DNA of 64,000 bases from Salinicola aestuarinus (GCF_003206645.1 NZ_PZJP01000002.1:62205-126204), one strand, 5' to 3'; counted from the first letter of the stretch, positions 48,961-57,607 are shown. Numbers and translations are program-made. The notes: generated by a model not told the origin, from the letters alone.

Positions 48961-50354
48961 CAGGCGTCGCAGAAGGTGATGACGATGCATAGTCCGGGGC
49001 GCTCCGAGTGCTCGGGGTAGGCGTCATGCAGTGTGAGGCGGGCTCCGTGGGCGCGGGCGACGCTGTCGACGATAGCGAGCCCGAGGCCGGTGCCGCTTCC
49101 GCTTTCCTGGCCCCGATGAAAGGGGCGCAACGCCAGCAGGCGTTCCGACTCGGGAATGCCGGGGCCGTTATCTTCGACGATCAGCCGAGGCGGCGCCGTT
49201 TCGATGCGTACCGTCACCAGCGTCGCGCCGTAAACCGAGGCGTTGTCGACCAGATTGATGAGGGCCTCCTCCAGCTGCCAGGGCGTCGCGTCGACGACGA
49301 CGGTGCGCGGCGCCGCCTCGATGCCGAGATCGACGCCGCGACGATGCAAGCGCGAAAACGTGTTTCGCACGCAACCGCGGGCGAGAGCGACCAAATCGAC
49401 CCGTTCACGGTCGAGAGCCGCTTCAGGGTTGTTGAGCCGGGTCAGCGAAAGCAACTGACCGGCGAGGCGAGAGGCGCGATTGGCGGTGTCGTCCATCGTC
49501 ACCAGCGCCTCACGCCAGCGTGCCGGGTCGGACTGACGCAGCGCCAGTTCCGCGCGGGCGGAGAGTCCCGCCAGCGGGGTGCGTAGCTGGTGAGAGGCGT
49601 CGCCGATGAAGCGCTCCTGGTTCGCCCGCACGCGGCGCATGCGCGCCAGGAGTTCGTTGAGTGCTTCGCGAAGCTCGGCCAGCTCGCGGGGCATCTCGAG
49701 CGTCAGCGGTGAGAGCGTTCGCGGATCACGCTCCCGAATCGCCCGCCGCAGGCGCGTCAGCGGTTCGAGGGCAATGCGCGCCGACAGCAGCACGATGATC
49801 ATCGCCAGGCCCGCGATGACCAGCACGTTGACCAGGCTGGCACGGAACAGCTGACTGGCCAGCGCCTCGCGACCCTCGAGCGTCTGCGCCACGCGAACCT
49901 CGAAGCGGTCGCTTCGATCCCATCCCTCGAGTCGGGCTCGCAGCACCCCGAGCCGAAGCGCCATGTCATCCGAGGTGACATCGGCGTAGCTCATGCGGGG
50001 CTCGCCATCGCCGGCCGGCAGCGCCGGCAGCGGTCTATTGCCGGTGACGTAGTGCCCGTGGACATCATAAAGCGCGTAGAAGACACGCTCCTCGGCATCG
50101 GTGGCGAGCATTTCCAGTGCCGAAGCCGGCAGATTCAGCCACAGCCCACTCTGCTGCCAGCGGACCTGCTCGGCGATGGAGAGCGAGGCGGCGTCCAGCA
50201 GCCGATCGTAGGCACGATCGGCGGCCTGCCGAGAGGTCAGCCAGGCCTCGACCAGCATGATCGCCGCGAGTAGTGCCAGCGGCAGTAGCAGCCAGATCGC
50301 CAGCCGACGGTAGAGGCTCAGGTGCGACAGGCGAATGGGGGGCGCGAGGCTCAA
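48960..50354 (-). CDS. tctE: Sensor histidine kinase TctE-like
   Basis: A membrane histidine kinase for tricarboxylate control. From TTG at 50354 it has 464 residues: helix 1 (about 17-36), a periplasmic sensor of about 135 residues of the 2CSK_N type, helix 2 (about 173-191), HAMP, H-box FIGDASHQLRTPLAGL with H255, N-box (NLVDNASVYG) and G-boxes (VEDNGPGIPE, GTGLGLAI). The TTG overlaps the regulator stop as TTGA, a coupling signal; the ATG-started longer frame would run back through tctD. Cognate regulator is the preceding gene. Confidence 0.93.
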   Translation of the reverse strand: MSLAPPIRLSHLSLYRRLAIWLLLPLALLAAIMLVEAWLTSRQAADRAYDRLLDAASLSIAEQVRWQQSGLWLNLPASALEMLATDAEERVFYALYDVHGHYVTGNRPLPALPAGDGEPRMSYADVTSDDMALRLGVLRARLEGWDRSDRFEVRVAQTLEGREALASQLFRASLVNVLVIAGLAMIIVLLSARIALEPLTRLRRAIRERDPRTLSPLTLEMPRELAELREALNELLARMRRVRANQERFIGDASHQLRTPLAGLSARAELALRQSDPARWREALVTMDDTANRASRLAGQLLSLTRLNNPEAALDRERVDLVALARGCVRNTFSRLHRRGVDLGIEAAPRTVVVDATPWQLEEALINLVDNASVYGATLVTVRIETAPPRLIVEDNGPGIPESERLLALRPFHRGQESGSGTGLGLAIVDSVARAHGARLTLHDAYPEHSERPGLCIVITFCDA

Positions 50355-51022
50355 GAAAGCTCCAGTACATACCCGAGTCCGCGCACCGTGCGCAGCCCGA
50401 TATCGGTGTCGGCGAGGCGCCGACGAAGCCGATGCACGTAGACCTCGATGGCGTTGTCGCCGAGAGGCTCGCCGACGAAGGCCTCGTCCAGCAACCGCGT
50501 TTTCTCTACCGGCTCGCCGGCGTGCTGCAGCAGGCAAGCGAGCAAGCGGTGCTCCCGCGGCGGTAGCGCGAGGGGGGCGTCGCCGAGCTGGAATCGCTGG
50601 TGTTGGCGATCGAGCTGCAGCGGGCCCAGCACCAGCGGACCCTGCTCACGACCGTCGCGGCGGCGGAGCAGAGCGCGAACCCTGGCTTCCAGCTCATCGA
50701 GTGCAAAGGGCTTGGCGAGATAGTCGTCAGCGCCGAGATCGAGACCCGTGACGCGGTCCTCGATCGCTCCGCGCGCCGTCAAGATGAGTACCGGCGTGCT
50801 GCGGTCGTGACGGCGCAGCGCTGCCAGCACCTCGAGACCGCTGAGAGTGGGAATGTTCAGATCGAGTAGCACGAGGTCGTAAGCGTGGCCGGCGCTGAGC
50901 TGCGCGAGGGCGGCCGCACCGTCGTCGAGGCAGGTGACCTGCTGGGACGACGTCGTCAGCGTCTCGGCCAGGGTGTCGGCCAGCAACGGGTCGTCTTCGA
51001 CCAGCAGCAGTGTCACGGGCAT
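50351..51022 (-). CDS. tctD: Response regulator TctD-like (OmpR/PhoB family)
   Basis: A 223-residue transcriptional regulator. Receiver domain: acidic pair E9-D10-D11, phospho-acceptor D54 (LVLLDLNIP), T of ILTARG, K of YLAKPF; the C-terminal winged helix (about 125-220) ends with RTVRGLGYVLE. It should control the divergent tctCBA operon through sites such as the inverted repeat near 51230. First gene of a four-gene overlapping operon with tctE. Confidence 0.94.
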   Translation of the reverse strand: MPVTLLLVEDDPLLADTLAETLTTSSQQVTCLDDGAAALAQLSAGHAYDLVLLDLNIPTLSGLEVLAALRRHDRSTPVLILTARGAIEDRVTGLDLGADDYLAKPFALDELEARVRALLRRRDGREQGPLVLGPLQLDRQHQRFQLGDAPLALPPREHRLLACLLQHAGEPVEKTRLLDEAFVGEPLGDNAIEVYVHRLRRRLADTDIGLRTVRGLGYVLELS

Positions 51023-51178
51023 CGGCGAACTCCAGTCGGTCGGGGCCAGCGGCTTGGCTCGGGGTCATGAGCGACGGACGTATGGCCGTCGATGGGGGCG
51101 GACGCTGGGCGGTGGCGAAATTGTAAACGAAGTGACAATCGGCGCATTGAACTTTAGTCGGCATTTGCGTGATGCCCG

Positions 51179-51207
51179 TTGACCGGGTCTCAGCCCCGCC
51201 CTAATTT
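51179..51207 (+). promoter_or_regulatory. Sigma-70 promoter of tctCBA
   Basis: TTGACC, exactly 17 bases, TAATTT. Predicted transcription start near 51214, giving a leader of about 105 bases before tctC. Good match to the consensus in both boxes. Confidence 0.6.
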
Positions 51208-51229
51208 CCGCAGAGGGAAACAAAGTTCT

Positions 51230-51249
51230 ACCTTACAAAACTGTAAGGT
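51230..51249 (+). promoter_or_regulatory. Inverted repeat in the tctC leader
   Basis: ACCTTACA-AAAC-TGTAAGGT, a perfect 8-base dyad just downstream of the predicted start. A related half-site TGTAAACG occurs near 51122. It may be a TctD operator, a CRP-independent repressor site or an RNA hairpin. Confidence 0.5.
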
Positions 51250-51319
51250 TCGAGATGCCGACGGTACCCGACCGGTTACCGCGCCGATAACAACGCCGCT
51301 CACGGGCGAGGAGATCACC

Positions 51320-52306
51320 ATGTTTGTAGCCAAATCCATACGCTGGGTCGCCACGGCCGCTGTCGCGCTGACTGCGACCAGTGCGTTTGCCTTCGAACCG
51401 ACGGGCAAGGTCGAGTGCATCGCGCCCTCCGACCCGGGCGGCGGTTGGGACTTCACCTGCCGCAGCGTGGGTAACGTGCTCGAGGCGCTCGATCTGGTAC
51501 CGGCGAGCGTCCAGACCATCAACATGGCGGGGGCCGGCGGCGGTGTCGCTTTCGCGCATACCGTGAGCAAGCGCGCCGGCGATGACCAGCTACTGGTGGC
51601 GGCATCGACCGCGACCACCACGCGACTGGCGCAACAGCAGTTCCCGGGCATGGACGCCGACATGGTCAACTGGATCGGCGCGGTCGGTGCGGACTACGGC
51701 GTCATCGCGGTCTCGCAGGCGTCGCCCTACCACACGCTGACCGAGCTGATGGATGCCATGAAAGAGGACCCGCGAGCGGTGAAGTTTGCCGGAGGGAGCG
51801 CCAATGGCGGCTGGGATCACCTGAAAGTGCTGATCGCCGCCAAGGCAGCCGGGGTCGAGAACCTGCCGCGCATCCCTTATCTCTCCTACAACAACGGCGG
51901 TGAGGCGATGACGCAGGTCATCGGCGGCCACGTCGACGCCTTCACGGGCGATGTGACCGAAACCCAGGGGTTTCTGAACTCCGGTGACCTACGGGTGCTG
52001 GCGGTGCTCTCCGAAGAGCGGCTGGCGGGAGACTTCTCCGACATTCCCACGGCCAGGGAGCAGGGCATCGATGCGGTCGGGCCGAACTGGCGCGGTTTCT
52101 ACATTCCGGCCGATGTCGATGACGACGCCAGACAGTACTGGGTCGACGCCCTCGACACGCTCTATGCCAGCGATGAATGGAAGCAGGTGATGCAGAACAA
52201 TGGCCTGATGCCTTTCCATCCGGGGTCCCAGGAGTTCGAATCCTTCGTCAAGCAGCAGATCAGTGACATTCAGACCCTTTCACAGGATATCGGGCTGATT
52301 CGATGA
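51320..52306 (+). CDS. tctC: Tripartite tricarboxylate transporter substrate-binding protein TctC
   Basis: The periplasmic receptor of the TTT transporter. It has 328 residues from ATG at 51320 (GAGGAG upstream), a signal peptide ending SAFA-F (about 24), then the family body with GGGWDFTCRSVG, AGGGVAFAH, GGSANGGWDHLK and IPTAREQGIDAVG. E. coli-type relatives bind citrate or other tricarboxylates; the true ligand is not shown by sequence. tctB starts inside its stop (ATGA overlap). Confidence 0.95.
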   Translation: MFVAKSIRWVATAAVALTATSAFAFEPTGKVECIAPSDPGGGWDFTCRSVGNVLEALDLVPASVQTINMAGAGGGVAFAHTVSKRAGDDQLLVAASTATTTRLAQQQFPGMDADMVNWIGAVGADYGVIAVSQASPYHTLTELMDAMKEDPRAVKFAGGSANGGWDHLKVLIAAKAAGVENLPRIPYLSYNNGGEAMTQVIGGHVDAFTGDVTETQGFLNSGDLRVLAVLSEERLAGDFSDIPTAREQGIDAVGPNWRGFYIPADVDDDARQYWVDALDTLYASDEWKQVMQNNGLMPFHPGSQEFESFVKQQISDIQTLSQDIGLIR

Positions 52307-52749
52307 GCCAGTTAAACGACCGTGTCTTCGGCCTGGTGATGCTGGTGATCGCCGTCGCCTATTACTACGGCGCGACCCAGTTTCCGGTCCCCTTCGGTGG
52401 ATCGGAAGCCGTGGGGCCCGAGACCTTTCCCAAGCTGTTGGCCGTGATCCTGGCCGTCTGCAGCCTGTACATGATCGTCAAGCCTGACGCCGACAATCCG
52501 TGGCCGGTGTCGCGGACGTTCCTGGAGTTGGCCATCGCCATCGTCACCCTGATCGTCTACGCGCTGCTGCTCGAACCTCTGGGCTTCATTCTCGCCACCA
52601 CGCTGGCGGTGGGGACGCTCTGCTGGCGCATGGGGGCGAAGCCGTCGCGTAGCTACCTCACGGGTCTGATCAGTGGTGTGGTTGTCTACGTCCTGTTCAA
52701 TTACGGACTCGAACTGCCGCTGCCACTCGGTCTGCTGGAGGTGAGCTGA
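52303..52749 (+). CDS. tctB: TctB small membrane subunit
   Basis: The 148-residue four-helix inner-membrane subunit of the TTT transporter, with the family features GSEAVGPETFPKLLAVILAV near the N-terminus and LLLEPLGFILATTLAVGTLCW later. Overlaps tctC by 4 bases and tctA by 1. Poorly conserved in sequence, but context makes it safe. Confidence 0.92.
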   Translation: MSQLNDRVFGLVMLVIAVAYYYGATQFPVPFGGSEAVGPETFPKLLAVILAVCSLYMIVKPDADNPWPVSRTFLELAIAIVTLIVYALLLEPLGFILATTLAVGTLCWRMGAKPSRSYLTGLISGVVVYVLFNYGLELPLPLGLLEVS

Positions 52750-54269
52750 TGGAAACGCTGCACTATCTCTCGCTCGGCTTCGGCGTCGCGCTGCAGCCCG
52801 AGAACCTGATGTTCGCGCTGATCGGCTGCTTCATCGGCACGCTGATCGGCGCGCTGCCGGGACTCGGTCCCGCCAACGGCGTCGCGATTTTGATTCCGCT
52901 CGCCTTCACGCTGGGGCTGCAGCCGGAAACCGCGCTGATCATGCTCACCGCCGTTTATGCCGGCGCCATGTACGGCGGGCGTATCTCGTCGATCCTGCTC
53001 AACATTCCTGGTGACGAGCCGGCGATGATGACCTGCCTCGACGGCTACCCGATGGCGCGCAAGGGCAAGGCGGCCGAGGCCCTGGCGATTTCGGCGATCG
53101 CCTCGTTCATGGGCAGCCTGATCGCCACCATCGGTCTGATCCTGCTGGCGCCACTGCTCGCACGGTTTGCCCTGACCTTCGGCCCGGCGGAGTATTTCGC
53201 GCTGTTCGTGCTGGCTTTCGCCACCCTCGGCGGCATTACCGGGAAGAATCCGATGAAGACGCTGATGGCCGCCGCGATCGGTCTGATCATCGCGACCGTG
53301 GGTATCGATCTCTCCACCGGCACGCAGCGCTACACCTTCGATGTGCTGGAGCTCTACGAGGGGGTCGACTTCATCATCGCCATTGTCGGTCTGTTTGCGA
53401 TCTCTGAGCTTCTGTTCTTCATCGAGGAGAAGGCCGGAGCCGGGCGCGGCATGATCAAGGTCAACCCGCTGAAGCTCAACTGGCGCGAGATTGGCATGAT
53501 CTTCCCGACAACGCTTCGCAGCGGTGTGCTCGGCTTCATTGCCGGCGTGTTGCCGGGGGCGGGAGCATCGCTGGGCAGCTTTATCACCTACACGCTGGAG
53601 AAGAAGATCGTCGGCAAGAAAGGTTACTTCGGTGAGGGCGACCCGCGCGGTGTCGCCGCGCCGGAGGCGGGCAACAACGGTGCCTCCAGCGGTGCGCTGG
53701 TGCCCATGCTGACGCTCGGCGTACCGGGCAGCGGTACGACCGCCGTGCTGCTCGCCATGCTGGTATCGCTGAACATTACGCCGGGCCCGATGATGTTCAC
53801 CCAGAACGCGGATCTGGTGTGGGGCGTGATCGCGGCACTGCTGGTGGGCAACTTCATGCTGCTGCTGTTGAACATCCCGCTGGTCGGCGTGTTCGTGAAG
53901 ATTCTGTCGGTACCGCCGATGTATCTGCTGCCGATCGTCACCATGGTGGCATTCGTGGGGATCTATTCGATCAGTCACTCGACCTTCGATCTCTACTTCA
54001 TGATCGCCTTTGGCGTGGGCGGCTACATCCTGCGCAAGCTGGAGATTCCGCTAGTGCCCGTCATCCTGGGGCTGCTGCTGGGCCCGGAAATGGAGAAGAA
54101 CCTGCGTCACGCCATGCAGATCTCCGACGGCGACTGGTCGATCCTCTGGGGCAGTGGCCTCTCCATCGGGCTCTGGCTGGTGGCGATTATCGGCCTACTG
54201 CTGCCGGTCATCGTCGGGCCGATCCTGCGTCGCCGCATGCAGGCGGCCAAGGCGACAACTCAGGACTGA
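52749..54269 (+). CDS. tctA: TctA large membrane subunit
   Basis: The main translocation subunit of the TTT family, 506 residues with about twelve helices in two repeats, each with the family motif: GALPGLGPANGVAILIPL near 33 and GVLPGAGASLGSFITY near 263. Driven by the membrane ion gradient rather than ATP. Last gene of tctCBA, followed by a hairpin terminator. Confidence 0.96.
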   Translation: METLHYLSLGFGVALQPENLMFALIGCFIGTLIGALPGLGPANGVAILIPLAFTLGLQPETALIMLTAVYAGAMYGGRISSILLNIPGDEPAMMTCLDGYPMARKGKAAEALAISAIASFMGSLIATIGLILLAPLLARFALTFGPAEYFALFVLAFATLGGITGKNPMKTLMAAAIGLIIATVGIDLSTGTQRYTFDVLELYEGVDFIIAIVGLFAISELLFFIEEKAGAGRGMIKVNPLKLNWREIGMIFPTTLRSGVLGFIAGVLPGAGASLGSFITYTLEKKIVGKKGYFGEGDPRGVAAPEAGNNGASSGALVPMLTLGVPGSGTTAVLLAMLVSLNITPGPMMFTQNADLVWGVIAALLVGNFMLLLLNIPLVGVFVKILSVPPMYLLPIVTMVAFVGIYSISHSTFDLYFMIAFGVGGYILRKLEIPLVPVILGLLLGPEMEKNLRHAMQISDGDWSILWGSGLSIGLWLVAIIGLLLPVIVGPILRRRMQAAKATTQD

Positions 54270-54295
54270 GCTTGCGCCGACGCGCGGCACGTTGC

Positions 54296-54321
54296 GAAGC
54301 CCCATCATCCGATGGGGCTTC
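54296..54321 (+). terminator. Hairpin after tctA
   Basis: GAAGCCCCATC / GATGGGGCTTC, an 11-base stem around ATCC, 26 bases after the tctA stop. No T run follows, so it may be partly Rho-assisted. Confidence 0.65.
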
Positions 54322-54468
54322 GAGGGGGGAGAATCACCGCCTCGCGGGGGCCTCTCCCATACGTTATGCCTGGCGTCTGTCAGCGTGACGTCGTTGCGCG
54401 CCGCTTGGCGAGTCCAACGGATGAAGCGGGGTTTGACGGTAAACTGGCGTTGGCGTTCGTTGCCGCTA

Positions 54469-54497
54469 TTGCTCGATGTGAATCACGCTGATATATT
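54469..54497 (+). promoter_or_regulatory. Candidate distal promoter of ffs
   Basis: TTGCTC-N17-TATATT. The roughly 300-base gap between tctA and ffs contains the tctA hairpin and this AT-rich stretch but no coding frame I can support. Confidence 0.4.
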
Positions 54498-54549
54498 ATG
54501 CGCCTCGTTCGGCAAGGTGTTGATGACACAGCCTTTGCCGCAACGGCGG

Positions 54550-54555
54550 TATACT
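54550..54555 (+). promoter_or_regulatory. Candidate proximal -10 box of ffs
   Basis: TATACT lies 17 bases before the mature 4.5S RNA start. No matching -35 at 16-18 bases. Confidence 0.45.
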
Positions 54556-54571
54556 GAATATCGCGCACTAT

Positions 54572-54686
54572 GGTGGCCCTTACCGGTCCTCCCGCAACGC
54601 TAGACCGCAAACCCCGCCAGGCCCGGAAGGGAGCAACGGTAGTGGTGGACGCGTGTGCCGGGATGTGGCTGGTCGGGGCCGCCTCC
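54572..54686 (+). ncRNA. ffs: 4.5S RNA (small bacterial signal recognition particle RNA)
   Basis: The RNA core of the signal recognition particle; binds Ffh and directs inner-membrane proteins to FtsY and SecYEG. The sequence matches E. coli 4.5S RNA closely in the Ffh-binding hairpin (CCCGGAAGGGAGCA, containing the GGAA tetraloop) and the returning arm (GACGCGTGTGCCGGGATGT), as well as in TCCCGCAACGCTA near the 5' end. The 5' GGTGGCCC and 3' GGGGCCGCC ends pair. Length about 115, close to the 114 of E. coli; ends are good to a few bases. Its place before dnaX-ybaB-recR is also seen in pseudomonads. Confidence 0.95.
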
Positions 54687-54776
54687 ATTTGTGCCCTCCT
54701 GTTTGTGCTTTTCCCCGGCTTTCTCGCCATCTTTTGCTCAGCCCTTTGCCCACGCCAAAGCGTTGGCGCGTCAATG

Positions 54777-54856
54777 TTCTGGTCCTGCATCGTTCTGGTC
54801 CTGCATCGTTCTGGTCCTGCATCGTTCTGGTCCTGCATCGTTCTGGTCCTGCATCG
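54777..54856 (+). repeat. Five perfect 16-bp tandem repeats
   Basis: TTCTGGTCCTGCATCG repeated five times without a mismatch, 90 bases after the 4.5S RNA. A 6-base hairpin (CGCCAA/TTGGCG, 54753-54768) lies just before it. The rest of the 488-base gap up to dnaX (54857-55174) holds a weak hairpin (CGACCC/GGGTCG near 54955) and the dnaX promoter candidate, and nothing else I can name. Confidence 0.97.
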
Positions 54857-55031
54857 CATCCCCACGGTTGGTACATCTGCAGACAGCACCTAGGTAGCAT
54901 CCCCGCCTCTTTATCGCTGATCCGTCTACGCTCCCCGTTGAGGTTTGCTCTACGACCCTTGTTTTGGGGTCGAGCCCCTGACGCCAGTCAACCTCCCCTT
55001 GCGGTTCCGATCGCCTCCACGGCGCGTCGCC

Positions 55032-55061
55032 TCGTCACTCTGTAGACCAGCCTGCTAGAAT
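55032..55061 (+). promoter_or_regulatory. Candidate dnaX promoter
   Basis: TCGTCA-N18-TAGAAT, with the -10 inside GCTAGAATGG. About 113 bases before the dnaX start. Confidence 0.4.
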
Positions 55062-55174
55062 GGCGCCTTCTTCAACGACGCCGCCTGCGGTCGCCGTCGC
55101 CAGGCGCCACGGCGACCCGCCGAGCGTCACCGTACGACAAGCCGCGAGTCCCCACGCGAGGAGCGCCCAAGCGC

Positions 55175-57607
55175 ATGAGTTATCAGGTTCTGGCCCGCAA
55201 ATGGCGACCACGCACCTTCCATGAACTGGTCGGTCAGGAGCATGTCAGTCGAGCGCTGGTCAACGCGCTCGATCAGGGCCGGCTTCACCACGCCTATCTC
55301 TTCACCGGCACTCGCGGGGTCGGCAAGACAACGCTGGCGCGGATTCTCTCAAAGTGTCTCAACTGCGAGCAGGGCGTCACGTCGCGCCCCTGCGGCACCT
55401 GTCAGACCTGCGTCGACATCGACAATGGCCGTTTCGTCGATCTGATCGAGGTCGACGCTGCCTCGCGCACCAAGGTCGAAGACACCCGTGAGCTGCTCGA
55501 CAATGTTCAGTACGCGCCGACCCAGGGGCGCTACAAGGTGTACCTCATCGATGAAGTGCACATGCTTTCGACCCACAGCTTCAATGCGCTGCTGAAGACG
55601 CTCGAAGAACCGCCGCCCCACGTCAAATTCCTGCTCGCGACTACCGACCCGCAAAAATTGCCGGTAACGGTGCTGTCGCGCTGTCTGCAGTTCACGCTCA
55701 AGAACATGGCGCCGGAGCGAGTGGTCGAGCATCTGACCCGGGTGCTCGAGGCGGAAGAGGTCGCCTTCGACACCTCGGCACTCTGGTTGCTCGGCAAGGC
55801 CGCCGACGGGTCGATGCGCGATGCGATGAGCCTGACCGATCAGGCGATCGCCTTCGGTCAGGGCGAGATTCGACGTGAAGACGTTGCGGCGATGCTGGGC
55901 ACGCTGGACCACGCGCACCTCATCGCGCTGGCGGAGGCGCTTGCCGAGGTGGATGCCGAGCGGCTGCTCGCCGAGGTCGCGTCGCTGGCCGAGCAGGGGC
56001 CGGATTTCGCCGGCATTCTGGATGAGGTCGCCGGGCTCATGCACCGCCTGGCTATTGCGCAGATGGTGCCGGGAGCGCTCGATAACGGGCACGGTGACCG
56101 CGAGCAGTTGCTTGCGCTTGCCAGCCGCTTCACTGCCGAGGACGTGCAGCTCTACTACCAGATCGCGCTGCAGGGGCGGGCCGACATGGATAGCGCGCCG
56201 GACACGCGCACCGCGCTCGAGATGTCGCTGCTGCGGATGCTCGCGTTCCGCCCGCAGGGCGTACCGACGCCGCCGCAGACCGAGCTACCGCTTCGCGGAC
56301 AACCTCAGCGCGCCGAACCGGCTGCTGCCTCCTCGGCGCCGGCTGCCTCCGAGCCCGATAGCCCGGCACCGGTGACCGCCGGCGTCGGTACACAGGGCGA
56401 GTCGACGACTCAGGCGCCGCCCTGGGCGGCCGAGGACGCGATGCCGTCGCCTGAGCCGGCCGGCGCTCCTACGCCTGAGCCGGCCGGTGCCCCGGCGACA
56501 TCGCGGCCGAGCAGCGCGCCGCCGACGCTCGATACGCCGCCGCCGGACGCCCCGGCAACCGCGGCTGTCGCGGGCGACGATCGCCCCGTGGACGACGTCC
56601 CGCCCTGGCAGGTCGATGAAGCACCCGCCGGACCTGCCGCGGCGCTTCGCGAGACGCTCAATGGGGCGAACGAGCCGGCCATCGATGCCCCGGACCGACA
56701 CGCCGCCGAGCCGGCATCGCCGCCTGAAGCAGCGCCCGATACCGTCGCGCCGCCTCGCGAGAGGTCACAGCCCGAGCTTGAGTCAGTCGACGTGTCTCGT
56801 GACAACACCACGAGTGCCCCGGCTGTCGCGCCTGATGACGCGTTGGAACCGTCTATGGCGGCACACCGCGAGGCGGCTGCTGCCCGAGACGCCGGCGAGC
56901 CGGGGGGCGATCAGGACGAGAGTGACGAGGCGGGGCGTGAGGATACCGAGGATGGCTATGGTGACAGCGCCAGCCTCGAGGCCGCCGCGGCATTCGAATC
57001 CTGGTCGGCCCAGGCCGCCAGTCAGGATGGCATGATCGACGACGATGTGTCCTGGCAGAGTGAGCGCGCCGATGAGGCCGGCCACAGTACCGCCGGTCCC
57101 CGTGTCGATGCGGCAAGTGATGCGGATGCGTCAATGGATGTGTCTGCTCCGCCGGTTGAGGCCGGTCAGGCGTCAGCGGCCGTCGGCGGTGCGGCGCGAC
57201 TGACTCACGAGGTCTGGCTTGCGCAATTCGACGCCCTCGAGATCGGTGGCTTGACGCGTAACCTGGCCGCCAACTGCGTGGTCGCCGAGGATGACGGTCA
57301 AACGCTTCGCCTGAGGCTCGACCCGGCACAGTCGGCAATGCTTTCGGAAACGCACGAATCGCGCATCAAGCAGGCCATCGCTGCGCTCGGCTATCCTCGG
57401 GGGCTTCAGATCGATGTCGCCCCGCTGGACGGTGCCCAGGAGACGGCGAGGCTTCAGCGCGAGCGCAAGGCGAGAGAGCAGCACGCACGCGCCGTTGAAG
57501 CGCTGCGCAACGATCCTCATATACAGGAGCTCGAGGCGCGCTTTGGCGCCCGGCTGCTGGAAGAGACCGTCAGCGCTAGCGGCGGTGACGCCGGTCGCGC
57601 CCGCTGA
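55175..57607 (+). CDS. dnaX: DNA polymerase III subunit tau (DnaX)
   Basis: The clamp-loader ATPase and organiser of the replicase. It has 810 residues against 643 in E. coli. Walker A is GTRGVGKT (45-52), zinc ligands C64, C73, C76 and C79, Walker B LIDEVHML, arginine finger in LSRCLQF. From about 370 to 680 runs a very long Pro/Ala/Asp/Glu-rich linker with an internal repeat (PEPAGAPTPEPAGAPA); residues 690-810 form the alpha-binding domain. The A-AAA-AAG frameshift site that makes gamma in E. coli is absent from the linker. Head of a dnaX-ybaB-recR operon. Confidence 0.96.
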   Translation: MSYQVLARKWRPRTFHELVGQEHVSRALVNALDQGRLHHAYLFTGTRGVGKTTLARILSKCLNCEQGVTSRPCGTCQTCVDIDNGRFVDLIEVDAASRTKVEDTRELLDNVQYAPTQGRYKVYLIDEVHMLSTHSFNALLKTLEEPPPHVKFLLATTDPQKLPVTVLSRCLQFTLKNMAPERVVEHLTRVLEAEEVAFDTSALWLLGKAADGSMRDAMSLTDQAIAFGQGEIRREDVAAMLGTLDHAHLIALAEALAEVDAERLLAEVASLAEQGPDFAGILDEVAGLMHRLAIAQMVPGALDNGHGDREQLLALASRFTAEDVQLYYQIALQGRADMDSAPDTRTALEMSLLRMLAFRPQGVPTPPQTELPLRGQPQRAEPAAASSAPAASEPDSPAPVTAGVGTQGESTTQAPPWAAEDAMPSPEPAGAPTPEPAGAPATSRPSSAPPTLDTPPPDAPATAAVAGDDRPVDDVPPWQVDEAPAGPAAALRETLNGANEPAIDAPDRHAAEPASPPEAAPDTVAPPRERSQPELESVDVSRDNTTSAPAVAPDDALEPSMAAHREAAAARDAGEPGGDQDESDEAGREDTEDGYGDSASLEAAAAFESWSAQAASQDGMIDDDVSWQSERADEAGHSTAGPRVDAASDADASMDVSAPPVEAGQASAAVGGAARLTHEVWLAQFDALEIGGLTRNLAANCVVAEDDGQTLRLRLDPAQSAMLSETHESRIKQAIAALGYPRGLQIDVAPLDGAQETARLQRERKAREQHARAVEALRNDPHIQELEARFGARLLEETVSASGGDAGRAR

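Noticed and set aside
54777-54856. CRISPR array
   Set aside because: Repeats are contiguous without spacers and only 16 bases long; no cas genes are in the window.
54380-54900. Several frames translating the 16-bp repeat into peptide repeats (e.g. QDQNDAGPERCRTRT)
   Set aside because: The unit is not a multiple of three, the frames overlap the 4.5S RNA, and no initiation signals are present.
55661-55670. GCAAAAATTG in dnaX as a programmed frameshift site
   Set aside because: It lies at about residue 163, inside the ATPase domain, far before the place where gamma ends, and lacks the A-AAA-AAG form.
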